Shown: positions 50,742 through 59,236 of the stretch, in pieces
Layout of the letters: the number at the start of each line of letters is the position of its first letter
Position numbering within the stretch: position 1 is the first letter of the stretch
Assembly (NCBI RefSeq): GCF_008705135.1
Contig: NZ_CP023694.1
Coordinates: 4,879,001-4,943,000 of the forward strand
Length of the DNA: 64,000 nt
Reading direction: 5' to 3'
Source: Streptomyces coeruleorubidus
GTDB taxonomy: Bacteria; Actinomycetota; Actinomycetes; Streptomycetales; Streptomycetaceae
Made by a program: the position numbers and the translations under genes
The notes under the pieces: model-generated
The model's input: the letters and a program-made list of their open reading frames with translations, nothing else
Databases searched by the model: none
Told to the model about the DNA's origin: nothing

Positions 50742-51100
50742 ACGTCCGCCGCGGACTCGTGCAGGACGGGCCACAGTTCGACCGGCTCCACGTCGGCGAG
50801 GGGCATGTCCGCCGCGATCTGCTGAGCGCGCTCCTGGCTCTCGCAGTCGAGCAGGTAGAAGCTGGCGATGTACTCCTTGGTCTCCAGGTAGGGCCCGTCG
50901 GTGACCGCCGGGGCCCCGTCCTTGCGGCGCACGAGCTGGGCGCTGGCCGCGTCCGCCAGGCCGTAGGCGCCCAGAAGCTCTCCGGTTTCCCGGTACTTCT
51001 TGTTGAACGCCTCCTGCTTGGCAATGGCCTCCGGCCATGCCTCGGCCGGGAAGGCGTCCCACTTGGCCTGGTTGCCGTAGATCATCGCGACGTACTTCAT
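50738..51100 (-). CDS. YCII/DGPF-domain protein coupled to the sigma factor
   Basis: A 120-residue protein beginning MKYVAMIYGNQAKWDAFP, with the DGPF motif TDGPYLETKEYIASFYLLDCES (here DGPY). DGPF proteins are encoded with ECF42 sigma factors and are their usual targets. The ATG at 51100 has GAGGGG upstream. The family is thought to be involved in stress or metabolite handling; biochemistry is unknown. Confidence 0.85.
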   Translation of the reverse strand: MKYVAMIYGNQAKWDAFPAEAWPEAIAKQEAFNKKYRETGELLGAYGLADAASAQLVRRKDGAPAVTDGPYLETKEYIASFYLLDCESQERAQQIAADMPLADVEPVELWPVLHESAADV

Positions 51101-51149
51101 CTCGGGTGTCCCCTCATCCCGCGCGCCCCGCCGGCGCGCTGTCACCCCT

Positions 51150-51178
51150 GAGTCGGAGCCGGGAACGAGCGCTCGACA
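51150..51178 (-). promoter_or_regulatory. Candidate ECF42 promoter
   Basis: On the minus strand TGTCGA (51178-51173), 17 bases, then CGACTC (51155-51150) fits the bipartite motif reported for Streptomyces ECF42 targets (TGTCGA in -35, CGA/TC in -10, from memory). It lies 50 bases upstream of the YCII gene, suggesting autoregulation of the pair. Confidence 0.5.
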
Positions 51179-51350
51179 TCCGACGACAACTTTCTTCAAT
51201 TTTTCTTCCGGCAGGGGCGAATGCTGTCCCCCGGCCCCCCCTCGTGACGCGAATGATCAACCTACCTGGCCTCTCCTTGACGGAGGCAGACGGTCGTTCG
51301 TCGTCCCGTGGCCGAGGAGGCTCAAGGAGATGCCGGGACGTGATGCCCGT

Positions 51351-51869
51351 TCAGTCGATGCGGGCGCACAGGTCGTCCGTCGTCCCGTGGAGGAGGCGTA
51401 CGGACTTGTATCCCGTCGGGCTGATCTCCATCGTGTAGACGCCGTCGACGAGGTACAGGCCGCGCGGCAGGCTGCCCTGGTCCTGGCCGACCCCGACGAG
51501 CACCGGTCCGTGCACGGCCCAGAGCTGGGAGCCGTCGGGCCGGTGCTCGACGACGGCCGAGCCGCTCGCGTCGGCGTCGTAGGAGGCGCCGGTCTCGGTG
51601 TTCGTGACGCGTACGACCAGATCGCCCTTGTACGCGACCCGCCGCACGGAGCCGTCGGGGTAGGTGCTCAGCACGCGCCGCACCACCTCGTCGACGACCG
51701 GCTCGCCGTGGACGGGGAAGTCGCACCGCACGCCGGCGCCGACGTCCCACGGCGCGGAGGGTGCCGGTTCCCAGCCCTTCGCCTCCGCGGCGACCGTCTC
51801 CGCGGACGCGGGCTGCGTCCCGGCGAGCGCGGCGGCAAGTGTCAGCGTCGCGAGGGCGGTTCGTCGCAT
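51351..51869 (-). CDS. Secreted hypothetical protein
   Basis: A 172-residue protein with a signal peptide (1-23, ending ASA-ET), then a beta-rich domain with VRVTNTETGASYDADASGSAVVEHRPDGS and two cysteines (VRCDFPVHGEP, DDLCARID). This pattern is common in Streptomyces secreted proteins with a lipocalin/allene-oxide-cyclase-like barrel, but the function is unknown. The ATG at 51869 has a CAGGGAG ribosome site. Confidence 0.75.
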   Translation of the reverse strand: MRRTALATLTLAAALAGTQPASAETVAAEAKGWEPAPSAPWDVGAGVRCDFPVHGEPVVDEVVRRVLSTYPDGSVRRVAYKGDLVVRVTNTETGASYDADASGSAVVEHRPDGSQLWAVHGPVLVGVGQDQGSLPRGLYLVDGVYTMEISPTGYKSVRLLHGTTDDLCARID

Positions 51870-51973
51870 GGTTCTCCCTGGGCAGAGGTGTGAAGGAAGC
51901 GGCGTGCGCCAGTCTCTCCCCGGCCTCTGACCAAAGCCTGACCATCGACGTCCCGTTAGGCTGCCGGACAGCC

Positions 51974-53326
51974 ATGGAGTTCCAACTGCTCGGTCCGTTC
52001 GCCGCCCGCCACGAGGGACGGCAGGTGCTGGTGGGCAGCCGCCGCCAGGAGCGGTGCCTGCTGGCGGTCCTGCTGCTGCACGCGGGCCGCGCCGTTCCGA
52101 CGGACCGCCTCATCGACCTGCTGTGGGACGACGAGCCGCCCGTCTCCGCCCGCGCCACCGTCCACACCTACGTCGGTCGCCTGCGTGCCGCCCTCAGGCC
52201 GCACGGGGTGTCCGTCGAGACCCGGCACGACGGTTACGCCGTGGAGCAGGGCCCTCAGGGGCCTCATGGGCTCGACGTCCAGGAGTTCGTCGGGCTCGTC
52301 GGGCAGGCGGCCGATGCCGGTGACCCCGCGGAGCGGATCCGCCTGTACGACCAGGCCCTCGGGCTCTGGCGCGGCCCGCTGCTCGCCGACGTCGCCGACG
52401 ACCGGCTGCGCTCGCGCCTCGGCGGCACGCTCGGCGAACTGCGCCTGTCCGCCCTGGAGCGGCGGGCGGAGGCCCAGCTCGCCATGGGTCTGCACGACCG
52501 TGTCGCGGCGGACCTGACACCGCTGCTGGAGGAGCACCCGACCCGTGAGCGGCTGGTCGGCGCCCGGATGACCGCCCTGTACCGGACGGGCCGCCAAGCC
52601 GACGCTCTCCAGTTGTACGACCGCACCCGCGCCCTGCTGGCGGACGAACTCGGCATCGAGCCCGGGCGCGAACTGCGCACGCTCCACGAGCGCATACTGA
52701 GCGCCGACCCCCGGCTGGACCGGCCTCCCGTGCCCGTCTACGCGGTCCGGGTCGGCGACCAGTGGCTGCCATGGAGTACGAGCGGACACCCCGCGCTGGA
52801 GTTCTGCAACACCTACGCCGGGTGGGGCGGGGAGCGGCTGCCCGGGTCGGACTGGCTGCGCGGTTACGCCACCCTCGCCGTATGGGCCGGTCACCTCGAC
52901 CTGATCGAGGACCGGCAGGTCACCCGGCTGCGGGAACAGGCCCTGCGCCAGCCGGCCGAGGCCGCCGCCGTCCTCGCCGAGGCCCGCCGGCTGCGTACGG
53001 ACCTGTACTCCTGCCTGACCGATCCGCAGGACGGCCGGGCGTTCAAGGCGGTGGCCGCGGCGGTGGAGGACGCCGCGCGGCTGTCGGTCTTCACGCGTGG
53101 CGAGGACGGTCTCGGACGCTGGCAGCCGTCACCCTCCGCCGGTCTGCGCCTGCCCGTCTGCGCGGTGGCCCGCAGCGCGGGGGAACTGCTCGCCGATCCG
53201 CGGCGGTTCACCGTCCGCGGCTGCCTCAGCCGGGACTGCGGCTGGCTGTTCCTCGACGAGAGCGGGCGGCGCCGGTGGTGCAGTCTGGCGACGTGCGGTG
53301 CCAAGCGGTCGGCCGGCGGCCGGTGA
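51974..53326 (+). CDS. SARP-type regulator fused to an ABATE/CGNR zinc finger
   Basis: A 450-residue fusion. Residues 1-95 form the OmpR-like winged helix of SARP regulators (FQLLGPFAARHEGRQVLVG...LIDLLWDDEPPVSARATVHTYVGRLRAAL). Residues about 98-245 are the BTAD helical domain. From about 262 the protein changes to an ABATE-like domain (WSTSGHPALEFCNTYAGWGG...DWLRGYATLAVWAGHL), and the C-terminus is a CGNR zinc finger with Cys417, Cys422, Cys436 and Cys441. Each half is normally a separate transcription factor. The ATG at 51974 lacks a strong ribosome site. Divergent from a secreted protein. Confidence 0.85.
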   Translation: MEFQLLGPFAARHEGRQVLVGSRRQERCLLAVLLLHAGRAVPTDRLIDLLWDDEPPVSARATVHTYVGRLRAALRPHGVSVETRHDGYAVEQGPQGPHGLDVQEFVGLVGQAADAGDPAERIRLYDQALGLWRGPLLADVADDRLRSRLGGTLGELRLSALERRAEAQLAMGLHDRVAADLTPLLEEHPTRERLVGARMTALYRTGRQADALQLYDRTRALLADELGIEPGRELRTLHERILSADPRLDRPPVPVYAVRVGDQWLPWSTSGHPALEFCNTYAGWGGERLPGSDWLRGYATLAVWAGHLDLIEDRQVTRLREQALRQPAEAAAVLAEARRLRTDLYSCLTDPQDGRAFKAVAAAVEDAARLSVFTRGEDGLGRWQPSPSAGLRLPVCAVARSAGELLADPRRFTVRGCLSRDCGWLFLDESGRRRWCSLATCGAKRSAGGR

Positions 53327-53348
53327 CAGGTCACTCAGGCGGGGCATT

Positions 53349-54317
53349 TCATGCGGAGCGGACCGGCCGGAACCGGTCCGTGGCCGCCAGCACCGCCTCC
53401 GTCGTGGCATCGCCCGACAGCCCGTGCCCCTCCTCGCCGATCAGCACGAGTTCCGCGTCCGGCCACACCTGGGCCAGCCGCCATGCGACGTCCGGAGGAC
53501 CGCTGATGTCCATGCGGCCGTGGATCATCACGCCGGGGATGCCGGCGAGCTTCCCGGCGTCGCGCAACAGCGCCCCGTCCTCCAGGAAGCCGGCGTGCCG
53601 CCAGTAGTGCGTGACGAGGCGGGCGAAGCGCAGCCGGAAGTCCGGGTCCTGGTAACGGGGATCGGGCTTGTGCCCGGGGTGCGTGGACACGTGCACGTCC
53701 TCCCACCGGCACCACTCCCGCGCGGCCCGCTCCCGTACGGCCGGATCGCGGTCGGCCAGCATCCGGGCGTACGCATCCACCAGGCTGCCGTCGCGCTCCC
53801 CCTCGGGCACGGCGTCACGGAACCGGTCCCATTCCCCCGGGAAGATCCGGCCCATGTCCCGGGTCACCCACTCCACCTCGCGGCGGGTGGTGTTGGTGAC
53901 GCTGAAGAGGACCAGCTCGGACACGCGTCCCGGGTGCTGTTCGGCGTAGGCCAGCGCGAGGGTCACGCCCCAGGAGCCGCCGATGACGAGCCATTCCCCG
54001 ATGCCGAGGTGCCGGCGCAGCAGCTCGATGTCGGCGATGAGATGCGGGGTGGTGTTGGCGTCGAGCGAGGTTCGCGGATCGGCGGCGTCGGGTGTGCTGC
54101 GTCCGCACCCCCGCTGGTCGAAGAGCACGATGCGGTACGCCGCCGGGTCGAACAGCCGGCGCCAGAACGGCCCCGCGCCTGACCCGGGCCCGCCGTGGAG
54201 TACGAGTGCGGGCTTGCCCTCCGGATTCCCGCAACCCTCCCAGTACACGCGGTTGCCGTCGCCGACGTCGAGCATGCCGTGCGCGTACGGCTCGATGGGG
54301 GGATAGAGCTCGGCCAT
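53349..54317 (-). CDS. pip: Proline iminopeptidase (alpha/beta hydrolase)
   Basis: A 322-residue peptidase of the S33 family. It begins MAELYPPIEPYAHGMLDVGDGNRVYWEGCGNPEGKP and has HGGPGSG (oxyanion), FDQRGCGRS, the nucleophile elbow GGSWGVTLAL, and the His in GEEGHGLSG. It removes N-terminal proline from peptides in the cytoplasm. ATG 54317 has GGAGAG upstream. Divergent from a MarR gene, with a perfect palindrome between them. Confidence 0.9.
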   Translation of the reverse strand: MAELYPPIEPYAHGMLDVGDGNRVYWEGCGNPEGKPALVLHGGPGSGAGPFWRRLFDPAAYRIVLFDQRGCGRSTPDAADPRTSLDANTTPHLIADIELLRRHLGIGEWLVIGGSWGVTLALAYAEQHPGRVSELVLFSVTNTTRREVEWVTRDMGRIFPGEWDRFRDAVPEGERDGSLVDAYARMLADRDPAVRERAAREWCRWEDVHVSTHPGHKPDPRYQDPDFRLRFARLVTHYWRHAGFLEDGALLRDAGKLAGIPGVMIHGRMDISGPPDVAWRLAQVWPDAELVLIGEEGHGLSGDATTEAVLAATDRFRPVRSA

Positions 54318-54350
54318 GTGAGACGCACTCTCCTCGACCCTCGGCAGATG

Positions 54351-54364
54351 TAACAGCGCTGTTA
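54351..54364. promoter_or_regulatory. Perfect MarR-type operator palindrome
   Basis: TAACAGCGCTGTTA is a perfect 14-bp palindrome 34 bases from the iminopeptidase start and 11 bases from the MarR start. Its end overlaps TAGATT (54363-54368), a -10 box 7 bases before the MarR GTG, implying leaderless, autoregulated MarR transcription. Confidence 0.7.
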
Positions 54365-54374
54365 GATTATCAGC

Positions 54375-54881
54375 GTGAACAGTGCGAGGAATCACCCGGA
54401 TCCGGTCGCCGTAGGCACTCTCCTCCGCCACGTCCTGGAGCTCCTGGACGGCGACGTGGCCAAGGTCTACGAGGAGCAGGGCCTGGCCGAGTACCGGCCC
54501 CGCTTCTCCCCGGTCGTACGGGCCCTCCTGGCCGAAGGCCCCCTGTCGGTGCGCGACTTGGCCGCGGCCGTGGGCGTCACGCACTCGGCCGCGAGTCAGA
54601 CGGCGGCGCAGATGGCCCGGGTGGGCCTGGTCACCCACACCCCCGACCCACTGGACGCCCGCCGCCGCCTGGTCGCCCTCACGCCGAAGGCCCGTGCCCT
54701 GCTGCCGCAGATCGAGGCGGAGTGGGAAGCGACGGTGGCGGCGATGGCGGAGCTGGACGCGGAGCTTTCGATGCCGTTGGGGGAGTTGCTGAGGGAGGTG
54801 GCGGAGGCGGTGGGGCGCCGGCCGTTCCGGGAGCGGGTCGCGGCGGCGTACCGGCCTCCAAGGGGCGGCCCGAAGCCGTGA
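54375..54881 (+). CDS. MarR-family transcriptional regulator
   Basis: A 168-residue winged-helix regulator: helical dimer segment, then ALLAEGPLSVRDLAAAVGVTHSAASQTAAQMARVGLVTHTPDPLDARRRLVALTPKA. The DPLDARRR wing is a MarR hallmark. The GTG at 54375 has no ribosome site; TAGATT at 54363-54368 is a -10 box 6-7 bases before it, so the message is likely leaderless. It should repress itself and the divergent proline iminopeptidase through the palindrome between them. Confidence 0.9.
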   Translation: MNSARNHPDPVAVGTLLRHVLELLDGDVAKVYEEQGLAEYRPRFSPVVRALLAEGPLSVRDLAAAVGVTHSAASQTAAQMARVGLVTHTPDPLDARRRLVALTPKARALLPQIEAEWEATVAAMAELDAELSMPLGELLREVAEAVGRRPFRERVAAAYRPPRGGPKP

Positions 54882-55019
54882 CTTCGGAGTGGCCGAGCCC
54901 GCGCACAGGCCGGCGAGCGGAGACCCTGGGTGGGCGACTTGATCTGTGCCTGTGCGCTGCGGAAAACCCCCGTGTCCGCCTGGAGGCCTCCCCCACCTCA
55001 GGTCGGCGGTCAACCGCAT

Positions 55020-55046
55020 GGTTTCCGTGGCCGTGCGGCGGAAACC
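55020..55046 (+). promoter_or_regulatory. Hairpin just before the erythromycin-esterase-family start
   Basis: GGTTTCCG (55020-55027) pairs with CGGAAACC (55039-55046) around an 11-nt loop, ending 7 bases before the ATG at 55054. It may control translation, or part of it may be coding if an upstream ATG at 55018 is used. Confidence 0.4.
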
Positions 55047-55053
55047 TTGGATC

Positions 55054-56448
55054 ATGACACGGCATCGGACCGCCATCGCTCTGACCTTGCTCGTCACACT
55101 CGGCGCCGTCGCAGTCGGCATCCCGGCCGTGGCTGCGCCGGCCGGCCCGGCAGTCACGGCCGGCGCACCGAACAGCGCACCGACCACCGCACATGTCACC
55201 GCGCCCGCCTCCACCGTCGTCGACGCCCTCGATCGCGCCTCCCACCGGTTGCGCACCGTCGAAACGGGTGGGGACACCCGCGACCTGCGTCCCCTCGACC
55301 GCATGATCGGTGACGCCCGGGTCGTCGGCCTGGGCGAAGCCACCCACGGCTCGCACGAGTTCTTCGCCCTCAAGCACCGCGTCTTCCGCCACCTCGTCGA
55401 GGAACAGGGCTTCCGTACCTTCGCCCTGGAAGCCCCCTGGAGCACCGGCCTGCGCCTCAACGCCTACGTGCTGCGCGGTGAGGGGGACCCGCGGCGCATC
55501 ATGCGGGAGGAGTTCCAGCGGGACTACCTGTGGTGGAACAACGCCGAGTATCTGGCGCTCGTGGAATGGATGCGGTCGTACAACCGCCGACACCCCGACG
55601 ACCCGGTCCAATTCATGGGCGACGACTTCGCGTGGGCCGGCCCCGAGCTGTACGACGAGGTCACCGGCTACGTGGCCCGTGCTCACCCCGGCCTCCTCGC
55701 CCGCTTCACCGCGCTGTACCGAGGGCTGCGGCCCACGACGGCGGCGGGCGCGTACATCGAGCAGTATCTGCAACTGCCGTACGCCGAACGCAAGGAAAGG
55801 GCGGACCGGACCGGTAAGGCTTTGAAGCTGCTGAAGCAGCAGGCGCCGGGTGCCGACCGGGCAGCGTACGACTGGGCGGTGCGGCACGCCACGGCCATCG
55901 ACCAGACCGCGCGCGGCTACGCCTTCGACTTCGAGGACCCGGAGCAGCTACGGGCCGCCCTGCGCTTCCGTGACTCGGTCATGGCGGACAACGTGGCCTG
56001 GTGGGCGGAGCACACGGGGAACAAGGTCCTGCTGTCGGCGCACAACGCACACGTCGCCTACGTTCCGGACGACCCCGTCCACTACCCGAAGATGCAGGGC
56101 GCGTTTCTGCGCGACCGGTTCGGTGACGGGTACGTGAGCGTCGGTTTCACCTTCGCCCGGGGTTCGTTCCATGCGACAGGACCCGAGGGGGAGGTGCGGC
56201 GGTTCACCCTCGGTCCGGCGGGGCCCGGCAGCAACGAACGGACACTCGACCGGGTGCGCCACCGGGACTACGTCGTCGACCTGCGGACCGCGCCGCAACC
56301 GGCCCGGAACTGGCTACTGGCCGCCCGGCCGACCCGCAGCATCGGCACGGCATACCCGGAGCCGGAGCACGACGTAGCACTCGCCCGCAGCCACGACGTG
56401 CTGATCCACCTGCACCGTGTGGAGGCGGCCCACCTGCGCGACCGGTGA
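55054..56448 (+). CDS. Secreted erythromycin-esterase-family protein
   Basis: A 464-residue protein with a signal peptide (1-28, ending VAA-PA). The catalytic domain has the Ere signature GLGEATHGSHEFFALKHRVFRHLVEEQGFRTFALE, with the essential Glu and His, then FMGDDFAWAG and LLSAHNAHVAYVP. Ere enzymes open the macrolide lactone ring, but many family members have other substrates, and a secreted form is unusual for resistance. An in-frame ATG at 55018 would add 12 residues. A hairpin lies just upstream. Confidence 0.8.
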   Translation: MTRHRTAIALTLLVTLGAVAVGIPAVAAPAGPAVTAGAPNSAPTTAHVTAPASTVVDALDRASHRLRTVETGGDTRDLRPLDRMIGDARVVGLGEATHGSHEFFALKHRVFRHLVEEQGFRTFALEAPWSTGLRLNAYVLRGEGDPRRIMREEFQRDYLWWNNAEYLALVEWMRSYNRRHPDDPVQFMGDDFAWAGPELYDEVTGYVARAHPGLLARFTALYRGLRPTTAAGAYIEQYLQLPYAERKERADRTGKALKLLKQQAPGADRAAYDWAVRHATAIDQTARGYAFDFEDPEQLRAALRFRDSVMADNVAWWAEHTGNKVLLSAHNAHVAYVPDDPVHYPKMQGAFLRDRFGDGYVSVGFTFARGSFHATGPEGEVRRFTLGPAGPGSNERTLDRVRHRDYVVDLRTAPQPARNWLLAARPTRSIGTAYPEPEHDVALARSHDVLIHLHRVEAAHLRDR

Positions 56449-56592
56449 CCGGCGTCCGGCTCGGCGGCCGGAGTCCGGCCCTGGGCGGTAACACCCGCTC
56501 CCACTCCCACACAGCCCGGGTGACGGATCCCTCACGCGCCCCTCGCGCAAAGGAGTGGACTCGCCGCCGCCCACGGCGCGATCGTGGGCGGC

Positions 56593-57522
56593 ATGGATGA
56601 TCACCGCGTGGCGGCTGACGCGCCCACTGACAGTGACGCGTCCACGAGCGCGGAGGCCGGTGAGGTCCGCCGCTTCTGGGGGCGCCTCGGGCTTCCCGGG
56701 CTGGTCGACGTGCACACGCACTTCATGCCCGAGCGGGTGCTGCACAAGGTGTGGGAGTACTTCGACGGGCTCGGGCCGATGACCGGCGGGCTGGAGTGGC
56801 CGATCACCTATCGGAAGGAGGAGGCGGAACGGGCGGACATCCTGCGGGAGTTCGGGGTACGGGCCTTCACCGCGATGGTGTACCCGCACAAGCCGGGCAT
56901 GGCCCGCTGGCTGAACGGCTGGGCGGTCGACTTCGCCCGTCGCACCCCCGACTGTCTCCACACCGCGACCCTTTACCCCGAGCCGGGCGTCGAGGCGTAC
57001 GCCCAGGAGGCCGTCGAGGCGGGGGCGCGGGTCTTCAAAGCGCATGTGCAGGTGGGGGCGTACGACCCCGCCGATGAACTCCTCCAGCCGGCGTGGGGGC
57101 TGCTGGCCGAGGCCGGGATCCCCGTGGTGATCCACTGCGGGTCCGGGCCCGCGCCCGGCAAGCACACCGGCCCGGAGCCGATCGCACGGGTACTGGCCCG
57201 GCACCCCCGGCTGCGGCTGGTCGTCGCGCACATGGGGATGCCCGAGTACGAGGAGTTCTTCGGCCTCGCCGAGCGGTACGGGGAGGTGCGGCTGGACACG
57301 ACGATGGCGTTCACCGACTTCAGCGAGAGCTTCATGCCGTTCCCCCGCCGGGCCCTGCCCCGGCTGGCCGGACTCGGCGACCGTGTCCTGCTCGGTTCCG
57401 ACTTCCCCAACATCCCCTATCCGTACGTGGACCAGCTCCACGCCCTGGAACGGCTCGACCTCGGAGACGACTGGCTGCGGGCGGTGTGCCACGACAACGC
57501 GGCAGGGCTGTTCGGGTTTTGA
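56593..57522 (+). CDS. Amidohydrolase (ACMSD/decarboxylase-like family)
   Basis: A 309-residue protein of the amidohydrolase-2 family. The metal-binding VDVHTHFMP (HxH) lies near residue 42, with a later His in VVIHCGSG, VVAHMGMPEYEEFF, and the Asp in LLGSDFPNIPY. Members decarboxylate or hydrolyse aromatic acids. The ATG at 56593 is chosen as the simplest start; a GTG at 56584 is in frame, and neither has a good ribosome site. No pathway genes are near. Confidence 0.85.
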   Translation: MDDHRVAADAPTDSDASTSAEAGEVRRFWGRLGLPGLVDVHTHFMPERVLHKVWEYFDGLGPMTGGLEWPITYRKEEAERADILREFGVRAFTAMVYPHKPGMARWLNGWAVDFARRTPDCLHTATLYPEPGVEAYAQEAVEAGARVFKAHVQVGAYDPADELLQPAWGLLAEAGIPVVIHCGSGPAPGKHTGPEPIARVLARHPRLRLVVAHMGMPEYEEFFGLAERYGEVRLDTTMAFTDFSESFMPFPRRALPRLAGLGDRVLLGSDFPNIPYPYVDQLHALERLDLGDDWLRAVCHDNAAGLFGF

Positions 57523-57646
57523 GGGCTTGCGCTTGTGCCGCCGTGATCAGCCGGCAGAGATCCCCAGGGGCGGGCATGCCCGGCGACGGGCCGCACGGCA
57601 TGACGCTGCCGCACGGCTTCGCCGCACCATTGAGCAAACAGCTGAC

Positions 57647-57845
57647 TCAGGGGGCCAGGCAGCCCGTTACGGGGACCTCGGCGGGCACTCCCAGGCCGGC
57701 AGGGTCGACAAGCCCGGTGACATCCTGCACGGCGCAGTCCACGGTGGCTACGGGGGTCGGGAACAGCGCTGGCGGGAGACGCGAGAACTCCGAGGAGTGC
57801 GGCCCCGAGAGAGACAGCGGAAACTACGCGCTTGATGTTGTTCAT
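57647..57845 (-). pseudogene. Small two-cysteine secreted protein, frameshifted
   Basis: From ATG 57845 the reading is MNNIKRVVSAVSLGAALLGVLASPASAVPDP, split here as a signal peptide ending ASA-VP. The coding sense then jumps to the next frame, continuing VATVDCAVQDVTGLVDPAG and a final VTGCLAP with stop at 57647. The break is in a run of five G/C (57752-57756). Removing one base gives one 65-residue frame with two cysteines 23-24 residues apart, like small secreted coat peptides. Either a pseudogene or a sequencing error. Confidence 0.65.
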
Positions 57846-57931
57846 GGCCTGCCAAACGATCTTGGCCCATTGGGGTCACGCCGGCAGTCGGGATGTCTTC
57901 CCACCAACCGCAGGGCCTGCCCCGCCCAGCC

Positions 57932-58978
57932 TCACGCCCGCGCCCCCGGCGCCCCCGTACTCTCCCGCCGCACCAACCGCGTAGGCACCAGCGTCGTCCC
58001 GTGCTCCTCCCCGTCCTGCCGCATCTTGCTCAGCACTCCCTCCACACACAGCCGCCCCACCTCGGCGAAGTCCTGGTGGATGGTGGTCAGGGGCGGCAGG
58101 AAGGACGCGGACTCGGGGATGTCGTCGAAGCCGACGACACTGATGTCGCCGGGGACGCGCAGGCCGCGTTCGTGCAGGGCCCTCAGCAGGCCCAGGGCCA
58201 TCTGGTCGTTGGCCGCGAACACCGCCGTGCAGTCCGGCTCGTCGGCCAGCCGCAGCCCGGCCCGGTAGCCGGACTCGGCCGACCAGTCGCCCCTGACCAG
58301 GGGAGGCGTGACGCGGCCGGCCGCGGTGAGCGTGTCGCGCCAGGCGTTGGCGCGGCGCTGGGCGGCGAAGGAGCCCTCCGGGCCGGCCAGGTGCCACACG
58401 GTCTCGTGACCGAGGTCCAGCAGATGCCGTACGGCGTCCCGGGCGCCGCCCGCCTGGTCGGTGTCGACCACGGTGTAGCGGTCGCCGGCGTCCGAGTCGG
58501 CCACGACGACCTGCACACCGGGCGGCAGCGACACCGTCGCCGCGTCCAGCAGATGGATCTCCATGATGACGATGACGGCGTCGACGGCGAGTTCGCCCAG
58601 ACGGGAGAAGGCGCCGTTCACCTCGTCCTGGGTGGGGACGGCGACGGGCAGCAGCGTGACGGCGTAACCGTGCTGGGCCGCGGAGGTGGCGATGGCTTCC
58701 AGGGTGCGGATGTTGCCCATGGTGGAGAGGGAGAAGGTGATCACGCCGAGGGTGCGGAACTCGCCGCGCTTGAGCGCCCGCGCCGCGCTGTTGGGGCGGT
58801 AGCCCAGCTCCCGCATGGCGGCGAGGACCTGCCGGCGGGTGTCTTCGGTGACGCCCGGGAAGCCGTTGGAGACGCGGGAGACCGTCTGGGAGGAGACACC
58901 GGCGAGCCGGGCGACGTCCGCCATGGACGCGCCCTGGCGGGGACGGGCCGGACGCCTTCTCGTACGGCTCGTGCCCAT
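57932..58978 (-). CDS. LacI-family transcriptional repressor
   Basis: A 348-residue regulator with the LacI helix-turn-helix (MADVARLAGVSSQTVSRVSNGFPGVTEDTRRQVLAAMRELGYRPNSAARAL from residue 19) and a sugar-binding core (LGVITF, GHETVWHLAGPEGSFAAQRRANAW, ISVVGFDDIPES). The ATG at 58978 has GAGAGAGAAG upstream. It is divergent from the GH30 gene, with a perfect 16-bp palindrome in between. It should sense an oligosaccharide released by GH30 and repress that gene and itself. Confidence 0.9.
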   Translation of the reverse strand: MGTSRTRRRPARPRQGASMADVARLAGVSSQTVSRVSNGFPGVTEDTRRQVLAAMRELGYRPNSAARALKRGEFRTLGVITFSLSTMGNIRTLEAIATSAAQHGYAVTLLPVAVPTQDEVNGAFSRLGELAVDAVIVIMEIHLLDAATVSLPPGVQVVVADSDAGDRYTVVDTDQAGGARDAVRHLLDLGHETVWHLAGPEGSFAAQRRANAWRDTLTAAGRVTPPLVRGDWSAESGYRAGLRLADEPDCTAVFAANDQMALGLLRALHERGLRVPGDISVVGFDDIPESASFLPPLTTIHQDFAEVGRLCVEGVLSKMRQDGEEHGTTLVPTRLVRRESTGAPGARA

Positions 58979-59107
58979 GGCTTCTCTCTCACCGTCCACC
59001 GTGCCCACCTGCCCCTCGCTTCCCTCGCCGCGCAGCCGGCGCAAATTTCGGTCCGGAACGACTCCTTGACCCCTGAGATTCGGACAGTGTAGACATCCCG
59101 CCAGTGG

Positions 59108-59123
59108 ATGTTTACGTAAACAT
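59108..59123. promoter_or_regulatory. Perfect LacI operator palindrome
   Basis: ATGTTTACGTAAACAT is a perfect palindrome with the central CG of LacI-family sites. It lies 130 bases from the LacI start and 114 bases from the GH30 start. Confidence 0.75.
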
Positions 59124-59236
59124 TGCCTAGTCGAAACCGTACGAGAAAGCCGCGAAACAGTACAACTCGCCCCACGCGGGCCCCGATCTCTGCCCCCGCC
59201 GGGACACGCGGACGCAGAAGAGCTGGAGTACTCGAG

